64,000 bases of DNA from Rhynchonema sp. JSB1_4 (taxonomy: Eukaryota; Nematoda; Chromadorea; Monhysterida; Xyalidae). Position numbers and translations under genes: made by a program. The DNA lies in the NCBI GenBank assembly GCA_030248065.1, contig JASAMV010003826.1:1-64000 (forward strand). Reading direction: 5' to 3'. Below the pieces are notes generated by a model. The model was not told where the DNA came from, ran no database searches, and saw only the letters and a program-made list of their open reading frames with translations. Positions 25,687 to 38,800 of the stretch are shown here, one piece after another. Positions within the stretch are counted from its first letter, which is position 1. Each line of letters starts with the position of its first letter.

Positions 25687-26123
25687 CAGTGTAGTTCCTG
25701 GTCCGGCGCGGCGGCTAGTGTACCTACCCCTTTTTTCCGTGCGGCGGTTAGTGTACCTCCCTGGGGGGGGGGAAGGGGGGGGGAAGACCCAAATTCAGGA
25801 AAAAGTCACTTTTTGAGGTAGAAAATTTGACCGATTTTTGCCCCTTTTTGGAAAAAATTCTCCATAAAAAGGGTATTTTGGCGACTTTCGACATCATTGA
25901 CCTAAAAATCACCCATTTTAAGCCTAAAAATGCCCATTTTAGGCCTAAAAAAGCCATTTTAAGCCTAAAAATGCCCATTTTAGGCCTAAAAAAGCCGATC
26001 TTAGGCAAAAATTGAGGCGGTTAGTGTACCTGACGCGGCGGTTAGTGTACTAGTGTACCTTGGTCGCGGCGGTTAGTGTACCTTAGGGGGGGGGACCCCC
26101 CCTCCCCCCCAGGAACTACACTG
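25687..26123. mobile_element. hAT-like MITE, word GCGGTTAGTGTACC, copy 1
   Basis: Inverted ends CAGTGTAGTTCCTGG and CCAGGAACTACACTG, flanked by GCTGGTGG and GCTGGGGG (7/8). The word CGGCGGTTAGTGTACCT repeats near both ends next to G/C runs. The core repeats TTTTAGGCCTAAAA every 30 or so bases. About 80-90% like 44471-44864 by eye. Non-coding. Confidence 0.8.
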
Positions 26124-26221
26124 GCTGGGGGGAAGGGTAGGTAGGTAGGTTGGTAGGTAGGTAGATTGACGCGCCATCCTGATGCAGTACGTAAGTCGCC
26201 GCCCCGGTTGGTACAGTAGTG

Positions 26222-26677
26222 CAGTGTTGGAGGTGGGGGGGTTTGGGGGGGTACCCCCCCCCAGTACAGTAGGTATCCCCCTCGCCTGGTACAGTAGGTA
26301 TCCCCCCGATGTTTGGCATGGTACAGTAGGTATCCCCCCGATTTTCACCCCGGTACAGTAGGTATCCCCCCGATTTTGCCTCAAAAGTGCCATTTTTTGA
26401 TCAAAATGACCAAAATTAGTGTTAAATCAGTGGTTTTTACCTCAAATTACCCCAAATTCGCGCGCTACGCGCGCAAATACTACGTTTTCACACGATTCCA
26501 CACATAATAAACACATTAAAAATTTTTTCACCAAAACCTAACCCCCCCCCCAACCCCCCCCAAACCCCCCCCTAGGTACATAACCCCCCCAGGCCATCGG
26601 CTCTGGTACAGTAGGTATCCCCCCTCGCCGAGCGCGGTACAGTAGGTATCCCCCCCTCCAGAGTACCTCCAACACTG
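26222..26677. mobile_element. hAT-like MITE, word GTACAGTAGGTATCCCCCC
   Basis: Ends CAGTGTTGGAGGT and ACCTCCAACACTG with a perfect 8-bp flank CAGTAGTG on both sides (26214-26221, 26678-26685). Four word copies on the left and two on the right flank an AT-rich core holding CGCGCGCTACGCGCG. Confidence 0.85.
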
Positions 26678-27217
26678 CAGTAGTGTAGTAGGTATGGTAT
26701 AATTTTTGGCTCAAAATGGTTTAAAATCGGAATTTTTCACTCCATATAGGCGAAAAATCTCGCGTGACGCGCGAAATTAGCGCTTAAGAGTACATTTTCA
26801 TCAATATGTAGACATAAAATTTTGTTCCCGGACGACTCCCCCCAGCTCGGCCGGTCGGTACTACAGTAGGTAGGTTGATTACAGGCAGGCTTTTTTGGTG
26901 GTACAGCAGGAGTAGGTTGATTGCTGCAAAGCAAAGGCCTGGGTATGGGTAGCTACTGCTTCTTTCTTCAAAACGATGACTGAAAAGATCAAGAACTAGG
27001 AAATGTTATTGCGCGAAGCGCAAAAATTTTGAAAATATTGATTCAAAAAATGGTAATTTCGTTCAAATTTAGGCATACCGGGCCGGACCGGGCCGGGCTG
27101 CTCGGCCGGCCCGGCCCGGTCCCCCCAAATCTCCGGCCCGGCCCGGCCCGGTCGACCAACTCCAAAATCGCGGCCCGGCCCGGGCCAGCCCGTTTCCGAT
27201 CTCTGCACTGCCACTGA

Positions 27218-27611
27218 CTGACCGTAAAATCTAAAATACCCTACGTTATTACTGGGGGGCTGTATTTTTTCACTTACCCCTTTTGGGGCTGTATTTTTTG
27301 GGGGGCTCTATTTTTTCGCTGCCCAAAATCTCAAAAAATGTTCCCAAAAATGCCCCTAAAATGGAGTTCTAGGGTGTTGGTATTGCGGGTTATTATTGAG
27401 TGTTTTAGGTGCAAATCTTCCATAAAAGGCATTACGTCATCATATACTCAACCACAAACGTTGTACATAAGGTGTCTTATACAAGCACTACGACCCCAAA
27501 GCGGGGAATTCCAAGTTGGGTTCTATTTTTTCACTGACCCCTTTTAGGGGGGCGGCTGTATTTTTGGGGGCTTTTTTTTGGGGAGCTTTATTTTAGGGAA
27601 TACGGTAACTG
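27218..27611. mobile_element. Element with word GGGGCTGTATTTTTT, TACCGTATT-type end
   Basis: GGGGGGCTGTATTTTTTCAC repeats on the left, and the mirrored right side ends AGGGAATACGGTAA. Similar ends occur at 44322-45146. Boundaries are approximate; remnants with the same words also lie at about 1306-1400 and 30180-30260. Confidence 0.4.
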
Positions 27612-28047
27612 CAGGGTAGTACTTGGGGGGGGGTGGGCCCCCCCAAATTCATCTATCTATCGTCAACACTTTTTGATTTCATCTATCTATCGTCAACACA
27701 TATGGGCAAATCTATCTATCGTCAACAAATTTTGGGAACAATCTATCTATCGTCAACACATTTCGAACCCAAAATTGACATTTTTGACTCAAAATGGCTC
27801 AAAATCGGTATTTTTCACCACAAATAGGCAAAAAATCGCGCGCTACGCGCGGATTTAGTACATCTATATACATTTTCATTAATATTTACACATTATTACC
27901 TACTTAATACACTATACTATACCTTGATTTTTGGCGACCCCCCACCACACCTCACAATCAGCATTTCGGCTAGTCATCTATGCTATCGTCAACACATTTC
28001 GGGTCCCAATCTATCTATCGTCAACACCCTGACCAAGTACTGCACTG
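27612..28047. mobile_element. hAT-like MITE, word ATCTATCTATCGTCAACACA
   Basis: Ends CAGGGTAGTACTTGG and CCAAGTACTGCACTG, flanks GGTAACTG and GGTTACTG (7/8). At least five word copies on the left and two on the right enclose a core that includes CGCGCGCTACGCGCG. Fragments with the same word and end occur at about 30295-30345 and 45147-45200. Confidence 0.75.
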
Positions 28048-28097
28048 GGTTACTGTAACAGCCACGAATCGTTAACAGCCAAACACTAACCAGCCAA

Positions 28098-28470
28098 TGT
28101 AGTGTTGTTCCTGGGGGGCGTTTTTAGGCCTAAAATGGGCATTTTTCGGCCTAAAATGGGTGATTTTGGCCATTGTTGTCAAAAGATGCCAAAAACCCTT
28201 TTTATGGAGATTTTCCCAAAAAGGGGCAAAAATCGGTCAAATTTCCTGGTGACTTTTTCCTGAATTTGTGTCTTCCCCCTTTTCCCCCCAGGGAGGTCGA
28301 TGAACCGCCAGAGGTCGCAATCGGGCCGGGTTTGGCCGGCCCGGCCGCCGGCCCGACCGAGCCTCCAAATCTCCGGCCCGGCCCGGCCCGAACCCCCAAA
28401 TCTCCGGCCCGGCCCGAATTTTTGGCTTAGATTTTAACCCAATTTTTGTCATAATTTGTGCAATTTTTTG
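28098..28470. mobile_element. Composite remnant: GTAGT-end element invaded by a CCCGG element
   Basis: Begins GTAGTGTTGTTCCTGGGGGG, carries TTTTAGGCCTAAAATGGGC words, and is interrupted near 28310 by CAGAGGTCGCAATCGGGCC followed by CCCGG blocks. The right ends of both are missing or diverged. Confidence 0.4.
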
Positions 28471-28673
28471 AATCTGTGGGTAAAATTTATTTTCATATTG
28501 ACGGTAGAATATTGTGTAATAGGTCCGGCGTAGTATTAAATAGTACGCCGTAAAATTTTTGAAAATTTGCTTCGGCAGAACGTTCTATAAGAGCGCCGGC
28601 GAATTAGTGGCTCCAGTTAATTTCTTTAAATACCGTAAAAACCTAAATGGAGCGTCCCCGGAATAGAGCTTCT

Positions 28674-29084
28674 CACTGTATTGGCTGGGGGGAGGGATGG
28701 GGGGCGGATTCCCCTCTAAGGGGTATCTATCTCGAGTCAACCCTTAGGGGGGATGGGGGAAGGGTATCTATCTCGAGCCGACCCCAAAGGGATCTCGAGT
28801 AAGTAGATTTATGCTTTTCAAAGGCAAAAATAGGTGTTTTTCGACCTCGGAACCTCTCAAAATCGCGCGCCCCGCTCGTAAACACACGAAAACGGTCCTT
28901 TTAGGCCAATTTTCGGCAAAAATGTCAAGAAGTACCCATTTTTAGGCCAATTTTGCAGTAAAATTGCATGCAAAAAACGGCCTTTTGACGGAACATAGGG
29001 GTATCTTGGGTAGCCTCTGGGGGTATCTCGAGTAACTCCGAAACCCCTAGGGTATCTTGGGTCGATTGGCCTGCCACCTCACTG
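28674..29084. mobile_element. hAT-like MITE, word GGGTATCTCGAGT
   Basis: Perfect 8-bp flanks GAGCTTCT (28666-28673 and 29085-29092). Imperfect ends CACTGTATTGGCTGG and the complement of CAGTGAGGTGGCAGG. GGTATCTCGAGT or GGTATCTTGGGT words lie on both sides of a core holding CGCGCGCCCCGCTCG. It ends 112 bp before the SMYD4-like ATG. Confidence 0.75.
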
Positions 29085-29196
29085 GAGCTTCTCCCTTGTA
29101 TTTGGTGTTTGCGGTATTCCTAGTGCAAGAATCAGGCTTGATCATTCAGGTCGCATTCGATCCGATCACCAAGTTTGATATCGCTCCTCCACATAC

Positions 29197-32100
29197 ATGT
29201 ATTTAAAAACGGTGGAAATGAAATCGAACGCAAGGTCAGTGCAGAATCGAACGGCAGGAAATCATGCATTCGGCAAAACTGACCTGGAAGGCGCGCTTGA
29301 GCATTACAATCGCGCCGTTCGTTTCGCGGAAGCGTCAGATTCCGGGTCGGGAATAGATCAATTAAAAAATGGTGGTAAAACTGATATGAACAATGAGAAC
29401 AGCGAATTTAAATCTGTGAACGAACCACTGTCTTTGGCGTATGGCAATCGTTCGGCAGTTTTGTTCGAGCTTGGGGCCTTCGGCGATTCCCTGGCAGACA
29501 TTGATCGAGTTCTTCGTGATGGACACGTTTTGTCGGAGAAAACGCGCCTCAAATTGGAAAGGAGACGCCAGCTGGCAAAAGAGAGAGTCGCGTCAATCAG
29601 GAAAACTGATAAGTCAAGAACAAACCTGGAATTATACTTTGCGATGCACGATCAAGTCTCTGGTCTCAGTTCGGCCGTACAATTAGCGTACAGCCGTGAG
29701 AAAGGTCGACACCTAATCGCGTCACGGGCAATACCAGCCGGTAGTGTGTGCGTTGTTGAACGACCGTATTGCTGCGTGCTCTTGAAACACGCGGCCCACA
29801 CGCGTTGCTACGCATGCTGTCGGCAATTGCCATTTGCTTTCGTCCCCTGTCAATTTTGTGCCGAGCCTTTCGTGTCATATTGCGACGAAGAATGCAGGTT
29901 TGTGCTGTATTGTCAGAAATAAAACCCGGGTCAGGTATTCTTTTTTCTTCTTTGGGCTCATTTGGGCTGGGTTAGAATTATGGGGCATGGGGATTCCATT
30001 TTGGCCCAAGGGCAAAAATTATTCGTAGTAATACTATAGGTGCGGATGGAACAGAACTGAGAAAAACTAAACTAAACGTGTAGTGACAAGCACTGTATAC
30101 GAGGCACCCATGCGTGTGCAACTGTGCAGCATAATCACCTAACTGTGCGCAGGAATTCATTCCGGGGGCGGATTGTGTGATGGTTCTATCCCGGGGCTGT
30201 GTTAACTCACTGACCTCGTTGGGGCTGTTTCCCGAGGGGGGTGGGCTCTATTTAGTTTTCCCCACCCCTAGATTCTTGATCGAGCTCACTCTATATGTAT
30301 CGTCATTCCAATCTATCAATCGTCAACACTCTGGCCAAGTACTACATAACTGAACCCATCCCGTGTCTTTGATCGCTTTACCATTTTTGCCAGAGATCTC
30401 GCTTGGACGCAATATCACCAGCTTGAATGCGGTCATGTTGAGCGATTGATGAACTTGGGCATTTCGCATTTGGCATTGAGAATACTTTTGTGCACCGAAC
30501 CGAAGATGTTGAAAACATATTATCACAATTTGGCGTTGATGGATGGCGTTTACGGAAGTGAACGTTTGTTTTGAGATTGAGATTTGATTTGATTGAAAAA
30601 TAGGATTCGTTTTTCAAGTATGATCTTTTGGTTTTCCAGATTGCCCGATACTTCCCGAGCCAAGCATTTCATTTCTCGCAGTGGCCGGTCTCCAGTCGCA
30701 TCTGAGCTCCCTGTCTCCTGGTGAATTATCCACTTATCAACAAGCCGCCGATGGACTGATTAGGTTTCTAAAACTGCGAAACTACCCGTTCTCGGGGTTG
30801 TCGGAATCTGAAACGCACCAAGCTCTTGTCGGTTTCATCGCGCGGTTGATTTGCAACGCGCACGCCGTGCAAGCGTGTGAAACATCAACTGGCCGAGACA
30901 CAATTGTTGACGAACAGACGGAGGAGAAAGTCGCTTCTGGTTGGTTTCGCATTATTTTTGTGAAGATTTTGACATTTTTTTAGAAGTTGCCTTTCTGATT
31001 CAGGCGTGTACCCAACAACGTCGTTACTCAATCATTCGTGTCGCCCAAATTGTTTCACATCGTTCATTGACGGCAACACGATTGTGGTCAGGTGCACCGT
31101 TGATTTGCAGGTACCTTCGTTTTCACTCTTTTATTTGGTGTGCAATGGTTGGCATCAAACTTGGAGCTGCCTGCGAAGAACTTTTGGGTGGGCGAAATTG
31201 GTTTTCTATGTACTGGCATCATGATCAGTAAATATCATAAATGCATGCAGAAATGCCAAAACCGTTTTTGATAAGAGTCTAAATTCCAAGATAAAGCTTG
31301 TTGTCAGGTTTACGAGTGGTGGATCCAGTTTTCAGCCGGGTGACGAGCTACTGAATTGCTACGGCCCGGAGTTTGGCCGTCAAATGCGCGACGATCGTCG
31401 AACAGCTCTGTTGGAACAATATCGCTTCAAGTGCATGTGTGTCGCCTGTGCATCTGACGGCGAGTGTTTACTGATTGAACAGGAAATGACTGCCGTCAAA
31501 TGCGAGGTTCGGGTTGTGTTTGTAGGGGCAGGTTTTTATTCTATGCCTATTTGTGGCTTTGCAGTTAAACCTTCCACACAGTGAAGCTTTTTGAACGCAA
31601 TTTTGATCGCTACTCTGCCGTTAACCTCCTAGTTACAATTTTATGCGGTGGGTGGATATGCTTCATAGCCGGGTCTTGATCGTGTCGCTTACAATGGAGA
31701 GGGTAGCGCTGTAAGTAATATGTAGTAACCGTAACCCGATGGACGATTCCTGATTTATTTCCAGTCCTGTGGCGCCGCAATCCAGCTTTCTTCCTCTACG
31801 TGTCCCAAATGCTCCCGCCCATCAAGGCAGAGTTGCCAATTGGAGGGCGTTGGTCTCATGGAAACGATGCAAGATTTGCTAACAACGAAGGAACTCACTC
31901 AGCCTGCATCCGTTTGGTCGCCTTTGTTACAAAAGGTTGCGTAAATTTTGGGTCTCCATGCTCAAAACATGGCATTGTTTTAGCAATATGTTGGGCAGTA
32001 TAGAACACGGTAATAGGTTCGCTCTTGGATTGGTCACGTTACTGTCTTGCATTTGGAGTTTCACGGAGTCCTCGAATTTCGACCAGCGCAGAACTTGCTT

Positions 32101-32524
32101 GTCTCATATCTACTAACAGCTGTTGGGCAAGGTTTGTGGAATAGGCAAGTATTGAAATGTAATTTTATGATTACACTGCAGTGAAACCGAAGTCGTACTA
32201 TAAGTGATTTTTCGTAACCATTGCTTATACTTTTTTCAGGCCGCCAGCCTATTCCATGCCAATAACAAACTATACGTCGAATTTCGAGACTATAGCGCTG
32301 CGTGTGCTGCCCATCAGGGCGACGCACGAACGGCCGTGGAACTGTTGATCGAGAATTTACCTGCGCTACAAAGATGGCACGGCGAGAAATCGTTGAAAGT
32401 GGCGCGCGAAATGCTGAAAATTGTCGATTTACAGAAGTTGGCAGGTATTGAATTCGGAAATCTGGAACGAAAAGCCAGAAATATCGTCCGACTTTACTAC
32501 GGGAACGAAACGGCGTGTGATTGA
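29197..32524 (+). CDS. smyd4: SMYD4-like TPR/SET/MYND protein (putative lysine methyltransferase)
   Basis: Exons 29197-29897, 30394-30557, 30640-30939, 31004-31091, 31308-31506, 31765-31935, about 32059-32121 and 32240-32524; phases agree throughout (about 657 aa). N-terminal TPR-like repeats (ALEHYNRAVRF, YGNRSAVLFELGAFGDSL) precede the first SET segment (REKGRHLIASRAIPAG). A MYND zinc finger follows (CYACCRQ, CDEEC) and is completed in exon 2 by YHQLECGH. The SET core shows LLNHSCRPN and ELLNCYGPEFG. Cysteines after SET (CMCVACASD, TCPKCSRP) form the post-SET zinc site, and a helical C-terminal domain ends NETACD. SMYD4 is a non-histone or histone methyltransferase acting in nucleus and cytoplasm. 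In-frame ATGs at 29197 and 29218 are both possible. Exon 7 and the donor of exon 2 are the weakest calls. INTS8 starts only 292 bp after the stop on the same strand. Confidence 0.9.
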
Positions 32525-32816
32525 AGTGCCGTGAAGAATTTATTTTGTCGGTGCTAATCTTTTTAGTTTTTTGAAGATGTAATATTGTATTATAATGTTG
32601 TTTTTGCGATGCTCATTCACTTTCACATTGGTTGCATCGAACATGAATGAAAGAGATTTTGGTGTGTTATCTGGGTATCGTATGTTTGAGTTCTATCTCA
32701 GATCATGTTGTATCTTGATCCTATCTCTTATTGCAATAATTGGTTTTTATTCGTGATGTTGATGACTATCTAAAATCTCTCTTTCGAGTTCCAGTGTGAG
32801 GTGAATTGCGACAAAA

Positions 32817-35800
32817 ATGGTGGTGGAAGAGCAGCCAGATTTTATGCGTCTGAATTTTCTCACCGAACAACCGACAGTGAATTGGATTGATTTTTTTGTG
32901 AATGGCAAACATCTGGCTGAACATTTGAGAAAGTGCGACAAAGGTAGGCAGCTTGGAATTTGTGCGTTACTTGGCTTCATCATGTGATTGCATGCTTACT
33001 GAGCTACGGTCGCCTGGCGAAGATTTTTCGATCTGGTGGTAAGTTCATACGGACGATATCCAGGTGCACCACCCACCTACGAACAGAATGAAACGAGCAC
33101 GATCCACATCTGTTTGTCTGTCACTGTCATGCCACCACGGTCAAACAGCGAACATTGTGCCCTAGCGCATTCATGGACAAAAATATTTCAGAACCGCCCT
33201 CCTGTCATGCTCTGATTCGAGAATTGTGCGAAAAAGCCAAGTTCGAAGAACAGGAAGCGCAAACGCCCGATTTTGATGACGGTTCGTTTTGTGTCACAAG
33301 GTGATGTCTACAGTATATTTCAAGCTGACAAGCTGCCGCTTCTCAGATGAAAAACAACGTCATTCTGGTAAAGCAACCCGATTGTGGACATTGGCACTGG
33401 GCTGCTGTTGTCATCTCGACTGGGACTTCGCAGCTTTGTTGAAAAAGTGAGTTTCAGCAATTTTACGAATTGTTCAAAATTTGAATCGAACTTTGGGGTA
33501 CGGACAAAACAGTTTAATAGAAAACAGCGGCCACTGTCTTTCTATTCTCCCCCTTCCCCCGTTGTTTTTCTGCCGCCCGCGCCGCTGCTTTCCACCACAC
33601 GAATTTTCTGACCACTGTCACACACTGTCTGTTGCAAGTCTGTTTCTGGATCAACTCTGCATTAATATGGACCCTTTCTTGCGAAATGTAATCCACTATT
33701 TCTATGGTTATGATCGAAATATATCATTTTGGTCACTGAAAGGTTTACTATTGGTTACGTGGCGTTTAACAAGAGTTTGGGAACTAAGCTGTCAAGTCAT
33801 CATTTCACTATATTGACGGTCATTATGAAGAGGGCGCATTTTGTTGGAAAGCGTTCGAACTAAAATCTGATCAACAAGAATTTCTGAATCCCGCAGCATC
33901 CCACTGACACAACTGTGCTATTTGTTCGATCGTCTGCTGTTGTTCGGTGTGTTGGAGCGTGACGTGACACCCGAGCAAGTGTTGGCTGATTACACACAAC
34001 GCAACGCTTGGTTCACCGTACCGAATGCGACCAGATTCGCCATTTGGATGTTCGCCAGATGGTTTGTGCGTATTTTTTGTGCGATGTTTATTTGTCTGTG
34101 TCAGTTGTTGAGAAAGTTTTGTGGGCTGCTGATACCAAACTTAATGATCGCTGATCAGATCTGTTCTATCTTTGTCCATTGGCCACCATGTGACTTTTTC
34201 TTTCATTGTGAATACTTCGATTTTACTGATGCAGCGAATTTTGGTCAGTTGGTTGCAGTGTAGTTCCTGGGGGGGGGGGGGGGGGGGGCCCCCCCCCCCC
34301 CTCGGGTACGTCTGTTCCCCCTCCGAGGTACGCCTGCCCCACTGTTCCCCCTCCGGGTACGTCTGCTCCCCCAATTTTTTCCTAAAATGGGCAAATTTAG
34401 GCCTAAAATAGGCATTTTTAGGCCAAAAATAGGTAAACTTTAGGTGAAACCTCCAAAAAAACGCCAAAATACCCTTTTTATAGGGGATTTTTCGCAAAAG
34501 AAGGCAAAAATAGTCCAATTTTTCGACCTCAAAAAATGACTTTTTTCCGTCCCCCCCCCCCAAATTGGGACTTCCCCCCCCCCCTTCCCCCCCCCCCCCA
34601 GGTAGGTACGTCTGTTCCCCCTCCGAAAATAGTGGAGGGTACGTCTGTTCCCCCTCCGGACCAGGAACTACACTGGTTGGTTGGTTTATTGCTCTCAGTG
34701 ACGCATAAAACCATGCACGTAAATTAGTGATAGAAGCACAGTTACAAGACCGGGTGGGACAATTACGGAAATGAAAATAGTTACAACACTGGTTATAACA
34801 AAACCACAGCAAATAAAAGCTACAAAAAGCGCCAAGGAGAGAGAAAGATCACGGACATCAGGACAGATCACAGGACATGTTAACAGAACTGAAAATTATG
34901 CATTAATCCTCGTCCTCGTCAAACGACAAATGTCGGGCTCAGAGGGCATATTGGGATCAGTCCATATTGTCAACAGTCCAGAACAGATGGTGGGTTGGTG
35001 ATTGTCCGTCACTTCCGTGTACCACCATTTAGCGACGTGGCTGGCGTCCCCAGGCTGACGTGAATGCGTATCGAACGAGACATCGCCATATCCATCCCGT
35101 TGACCGCATCCGGACGCGGTGGCGATAGAGCCCAATTTTGGTCAGTCGAAGTTGGCTTTGAAACAGTGCTGGTATTCAAGAGAAATATTTGGCTATGTAT
35201 GCTTCAAAACATTAGTTCATTCAAACAAGTCACTTGTGCCACACAAGGCCAATCAGATCACTCAGCTTCATATCTGTTCTTTATCCATGATGCTTCACGG
35301 ACAGGTGTCTGGCAATGGATCTGTGCCATCGTGTGCCAGCGCCCGCAGCACGAGTGTCTGTGTCGAATCCGTGAGTAACATTTGGTTTTGGGCTGTGTTA
35401 TTTTGCCATCCTGTGGCAATGAATATTTCAATTCCCTTCTTGTTTCTGAGTGTTGATTGTAGACGTGAAACATTTATTCTGCGTGTACCGAGCTTTCTGA
35501 TCGGCCTCCAGGATTGTGTTATGCTATTATCTGATGTTTCACGTGACATTTTAGATTCAGCATTCCCGATCCGAATCTGGCGCAAGAGGAGTCCGATCGA
35601 GCGACGCTTGTCCGGGTGAGTGCTTTATTTTTTCGCGTTTTTATTTGTATTTGTGCGTTTATTTTCGAGTTACACGACTGCTTTTTCGATCGCAATAAAT
35701 GAGTGTTCCAAAACGTTTTTGCCTGGGCCTGGTGGCTACAGTAGATTCTGTTGTGCTGCATGCGTCACACTTGAACAGTGCGCATGCTTCCATGGCTGCG

Positions 35801-38800
35801 CCGATGTTTCACACACAACGCATATTGCAGCTTCGATCGTTATTGCCACTGTCCATCCTGGTACTGACCCAATTCGTAACCGATCACAAATCTTTCACCG
35901 ATGGGCTGCAGTATCCTACATTGGATGTGTTTATCAGCTGCGATGAGGAGAATGAGCTCAGTGCAGCCCTGTCCAATAAATCGCCCGATTTGGATAGATG
36001 CACGCGGAAGGTGGCCTTTTCAACGGTGTCGGCACAGGTCGGTCATATTTTTTAGTTTTACCTCCTTCGCTTTGATCTCTTTGATGCGGGCAAAATCGGC
36101 GTGGTCAGTTTATTTTTCGATGTCATGCGTTGTAGCATAAGTATACATACGTGCTATAAGGTTACAATTGCCTGAACCTTGAAGTTGCGTTTGGAAATGT
36201 CAGTCATCCAGCTGCGAAAATTGATAATGCAGCTACCCAACCCACAAAAAGCTTGCCCATGTGTTTATGCACGCCACGCACTATGTTTATGGGACTGAAC
36301 ATTCACTGCACTGCATTTCAGGCTCATTCAGACCTAATGCGATACAACTTTGCCGAACGAAATTTGCCCGCTGCAAAAAGACATCTTGATCAACTGAAGG
36401 CTGTTTGTAAGGTCAGTGACACCAAGCAAGATTCGCTCCCAGGGCTTTTTGTTTCAAATGAAATTCTGCAGCTCAAGATCGGTGATTACTAGGTGCCAAA
36501 ACAGCAATCTGGCACCTAAGCTTGGGGTAAATGTGCACGAAACGCCTAAATTCTAAGCACCGAAACTTCAAAACAATTTTGATGCTGGAATATTGTTTTC
36601 ATGTGCTATTGCACCTTATGAAAGAACTGTTCACTTTCACTCGCTTGATGGACCATTCTGCATCCAAATGTTTCCTTGATTCAGGCATCGCGTTGGGACC
36701 CAGATCTGTCTCGAGCCTGTGACTGGCGATCTATAAATGGATTTTGTGATGTGTTCGGTGTTGCACATGTGATGCAAGCAACAGCTGCTGATGATTCCGA
36801 GCCATGTTACTCGACACGCGATGTCAGTGACGAGGTTATTGCGATGCGATCTTTTGGGGTTTCACTTTTTTATCCCGGGCACTTTAATCAGTGTTTTTTG
36901 CGCTGGCTGTCAAATTACATTTCATAATAAGACATTGTGGAAAAATGTTTTTCAGACCATCCAAGAATATGTCACATTGGTACTACCCAAGGGCAAGCCT
37001 GCGTCAGGAGGACTGTGCACGCGCTCTAGATGGCAACGAAAAGCGGAAGAAAAGCTTGAGTGGGTGTTGTTTAAAATTATTATCTGTGGTGATTGTGAAC
37101 TGTGTCGTTTGTGGGGGATGGGGATCCCCCTTGCACTCAACATTGCACCCCAAGGGCACCTTCCAACTATAAATTTATTTTTTTGTAGCAGAAAACCGTA
37201 TTTTTCGACCTTAAAACCCCGAAAAATCACGCGCTCCGCGCGCAAACACCATATTGCCATTGCAGGTAAATTTCCGGACACAATGCAAAAAGTATTTTTT
37301 GGCCCATGCTGTAGTATAATGCGTGCAAAACCACCCTTTTCGATCTTGGTGGTAGCTTGCAACCTTCCGGAGGCGGAGTAGGGTACCTTGCAGCGGTCTG
37401 TATCCATCCTCCCCAAGGGTATCTTGCCACCATTTGCCTGTCACTACACTGGTGGTGAATACTGCCTGCTCTCTTTATCCTGCGTGTTTGAGAGAGACCC
37501 GTCATATTTCGGTCATTGTAAGCATGCACCACATGGAGCGCTAGACGATCAACAGTTTCTGTAGTGCTACGTGCATGGAGAATTCATTACAGGAAGGATA
37601 CTGATAAGTTGCAAAATAACCAAGAAAATTTCGTCGTATTGCAGTGAGCAAGCGGTGAGTCGACGCCAGTTCACAGCGCATTCGTTGCTGCATTCACTGC
37701 GTACACGATGTTACGCACAGAATATGGCTGATCTGTACGTGGACAAGCAGCTGGCCACCGTGTTTGTGCAGGTGCAGCAAGTTTGCTATGTTGATGTCTT
37801 GTGTTGTCGTGTAGCACGTGCTGTAAGTATGGGTTCACAACGCCTTTGCCAGCACCCAGAAAGCTGCGTGCTGAAACGTCAGCCATCCAGCTGTGTGCGT
37901 TGAATATACAAAAATCGATGTTGCAGCTGCCGGGCTCAGATAGTTTGCCGTCGTTTAGGTACTAAATAAATGGCTTAGCACCTTTTTGATTAATTTGTTT
38001 TTGATTTTGATACGAATAAGCCGACGGGCGAATTAATGTTGTTCAATTTTATCAGATTTCGAATGCTGACGTAACGTTTCAAAAAGCTTTCTTAGCGACC
38101 GACATTGCTTGCTCGAAAAGAGATCGTCCATGAACAAATCAGGTGCTCTTGCTCAACTTGCACTTAACATTCATCCAGGTGCTGAATCGCCGTTGGCCAT
38201 CACTGAGTGCGCGTGACCGTTACGTGTTGTCCGCGTGTGTGCGTGTGTTGTGCGCACAACATGCACCCTACTTGTATTCACTGCTGTTGTCAAATGCCAC
38301 CAATCTACAACCGCTGGTCGCATGGCTGCAGCGCACCGTCAATGTGAACGCATTCGCTGATGTTTCACATGCGGACACTGCTGTGGAACAGGTGGATCTG
38401 ACGTGCTGCACTGGTTAGTGGATTGGGGCTGGCGGTTTGGGATCACCACCAGACCAGTGCATCTGCACTGACGATGCGCCGTGCATCTGTCTGAAAATAG
38501 AACAACATTCGCAGTTAGTGTCTAGTGGCGTTGAGTGTTCATGTTGCATGTAAAACAAAGGCCTGTTTGCGAATTTCACGTTGTAAAGCATTGTTGTTCC
38601 TGACCCGGCCTCAATGATGACCAAACCACTAAGCACGTTGTTAGCTTCGCTTCTTTTACGGACATATCTTTCTTGGCACATCCATATCAGAAAACGATCC
38701 TAAATGCTCATAATTAAATCTGTATTCTCCTTTTGCATTGTGAAAACGCGTGAAAGTTTATGCAGAATACAAAGCCGAGAACCCTGAGGACTACTGGACG

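Larger units (their letters stand above)
25664..26957. mobile_element. hAT-like element, word GTAGGTAGGTTG, nested
   Basis: Starts CACTGGTTGGTACAG and ends near GGGTAGCTACTG. The flanks CTTGTTTT and CTTCTTTC match 6 of 8. GGTAGGTTGGTAGG words at 26130-26165 and GTAGGTAGGTTGATT at about 26865-26915 lie on opposite sides. Elements at 25687-26123 and 26222-26677 interrupt it. Confidence 0.45.
25440..27205. mobile_element. GC-rich (CCCGG)n hAT-like element with nested insertions
   Basis: The ends are CAGAGATCGGAAAC and GTTTCCGATCTCTG. They are flanked by a perfect 8-bp direct repeat CACTGCCA (left immediately before 25440, right 27206-27213), as hAT insertions leave. GGCCCGG/CCGGGCC blocks lie just inside both ends. 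The original element was only a few hundred bp; most of its present length is other insertions. Confidence 0.75.

Noticed and set aside
26230..26660. CRISPR-like array of GTACAGTAGGTATCCCCCC words
   Set aside because: Spacers are irregular, the host is an animal, and the words lie symmetrically inside a transposon with target duplication.
36956..37066. Alternative frame and longer donor for INTS8 exon 10
   Set aside because: A longer exon to the GTGTTG donor would break phase with exon 11; the shorter exon ending at 37002 keeps frame and total length.
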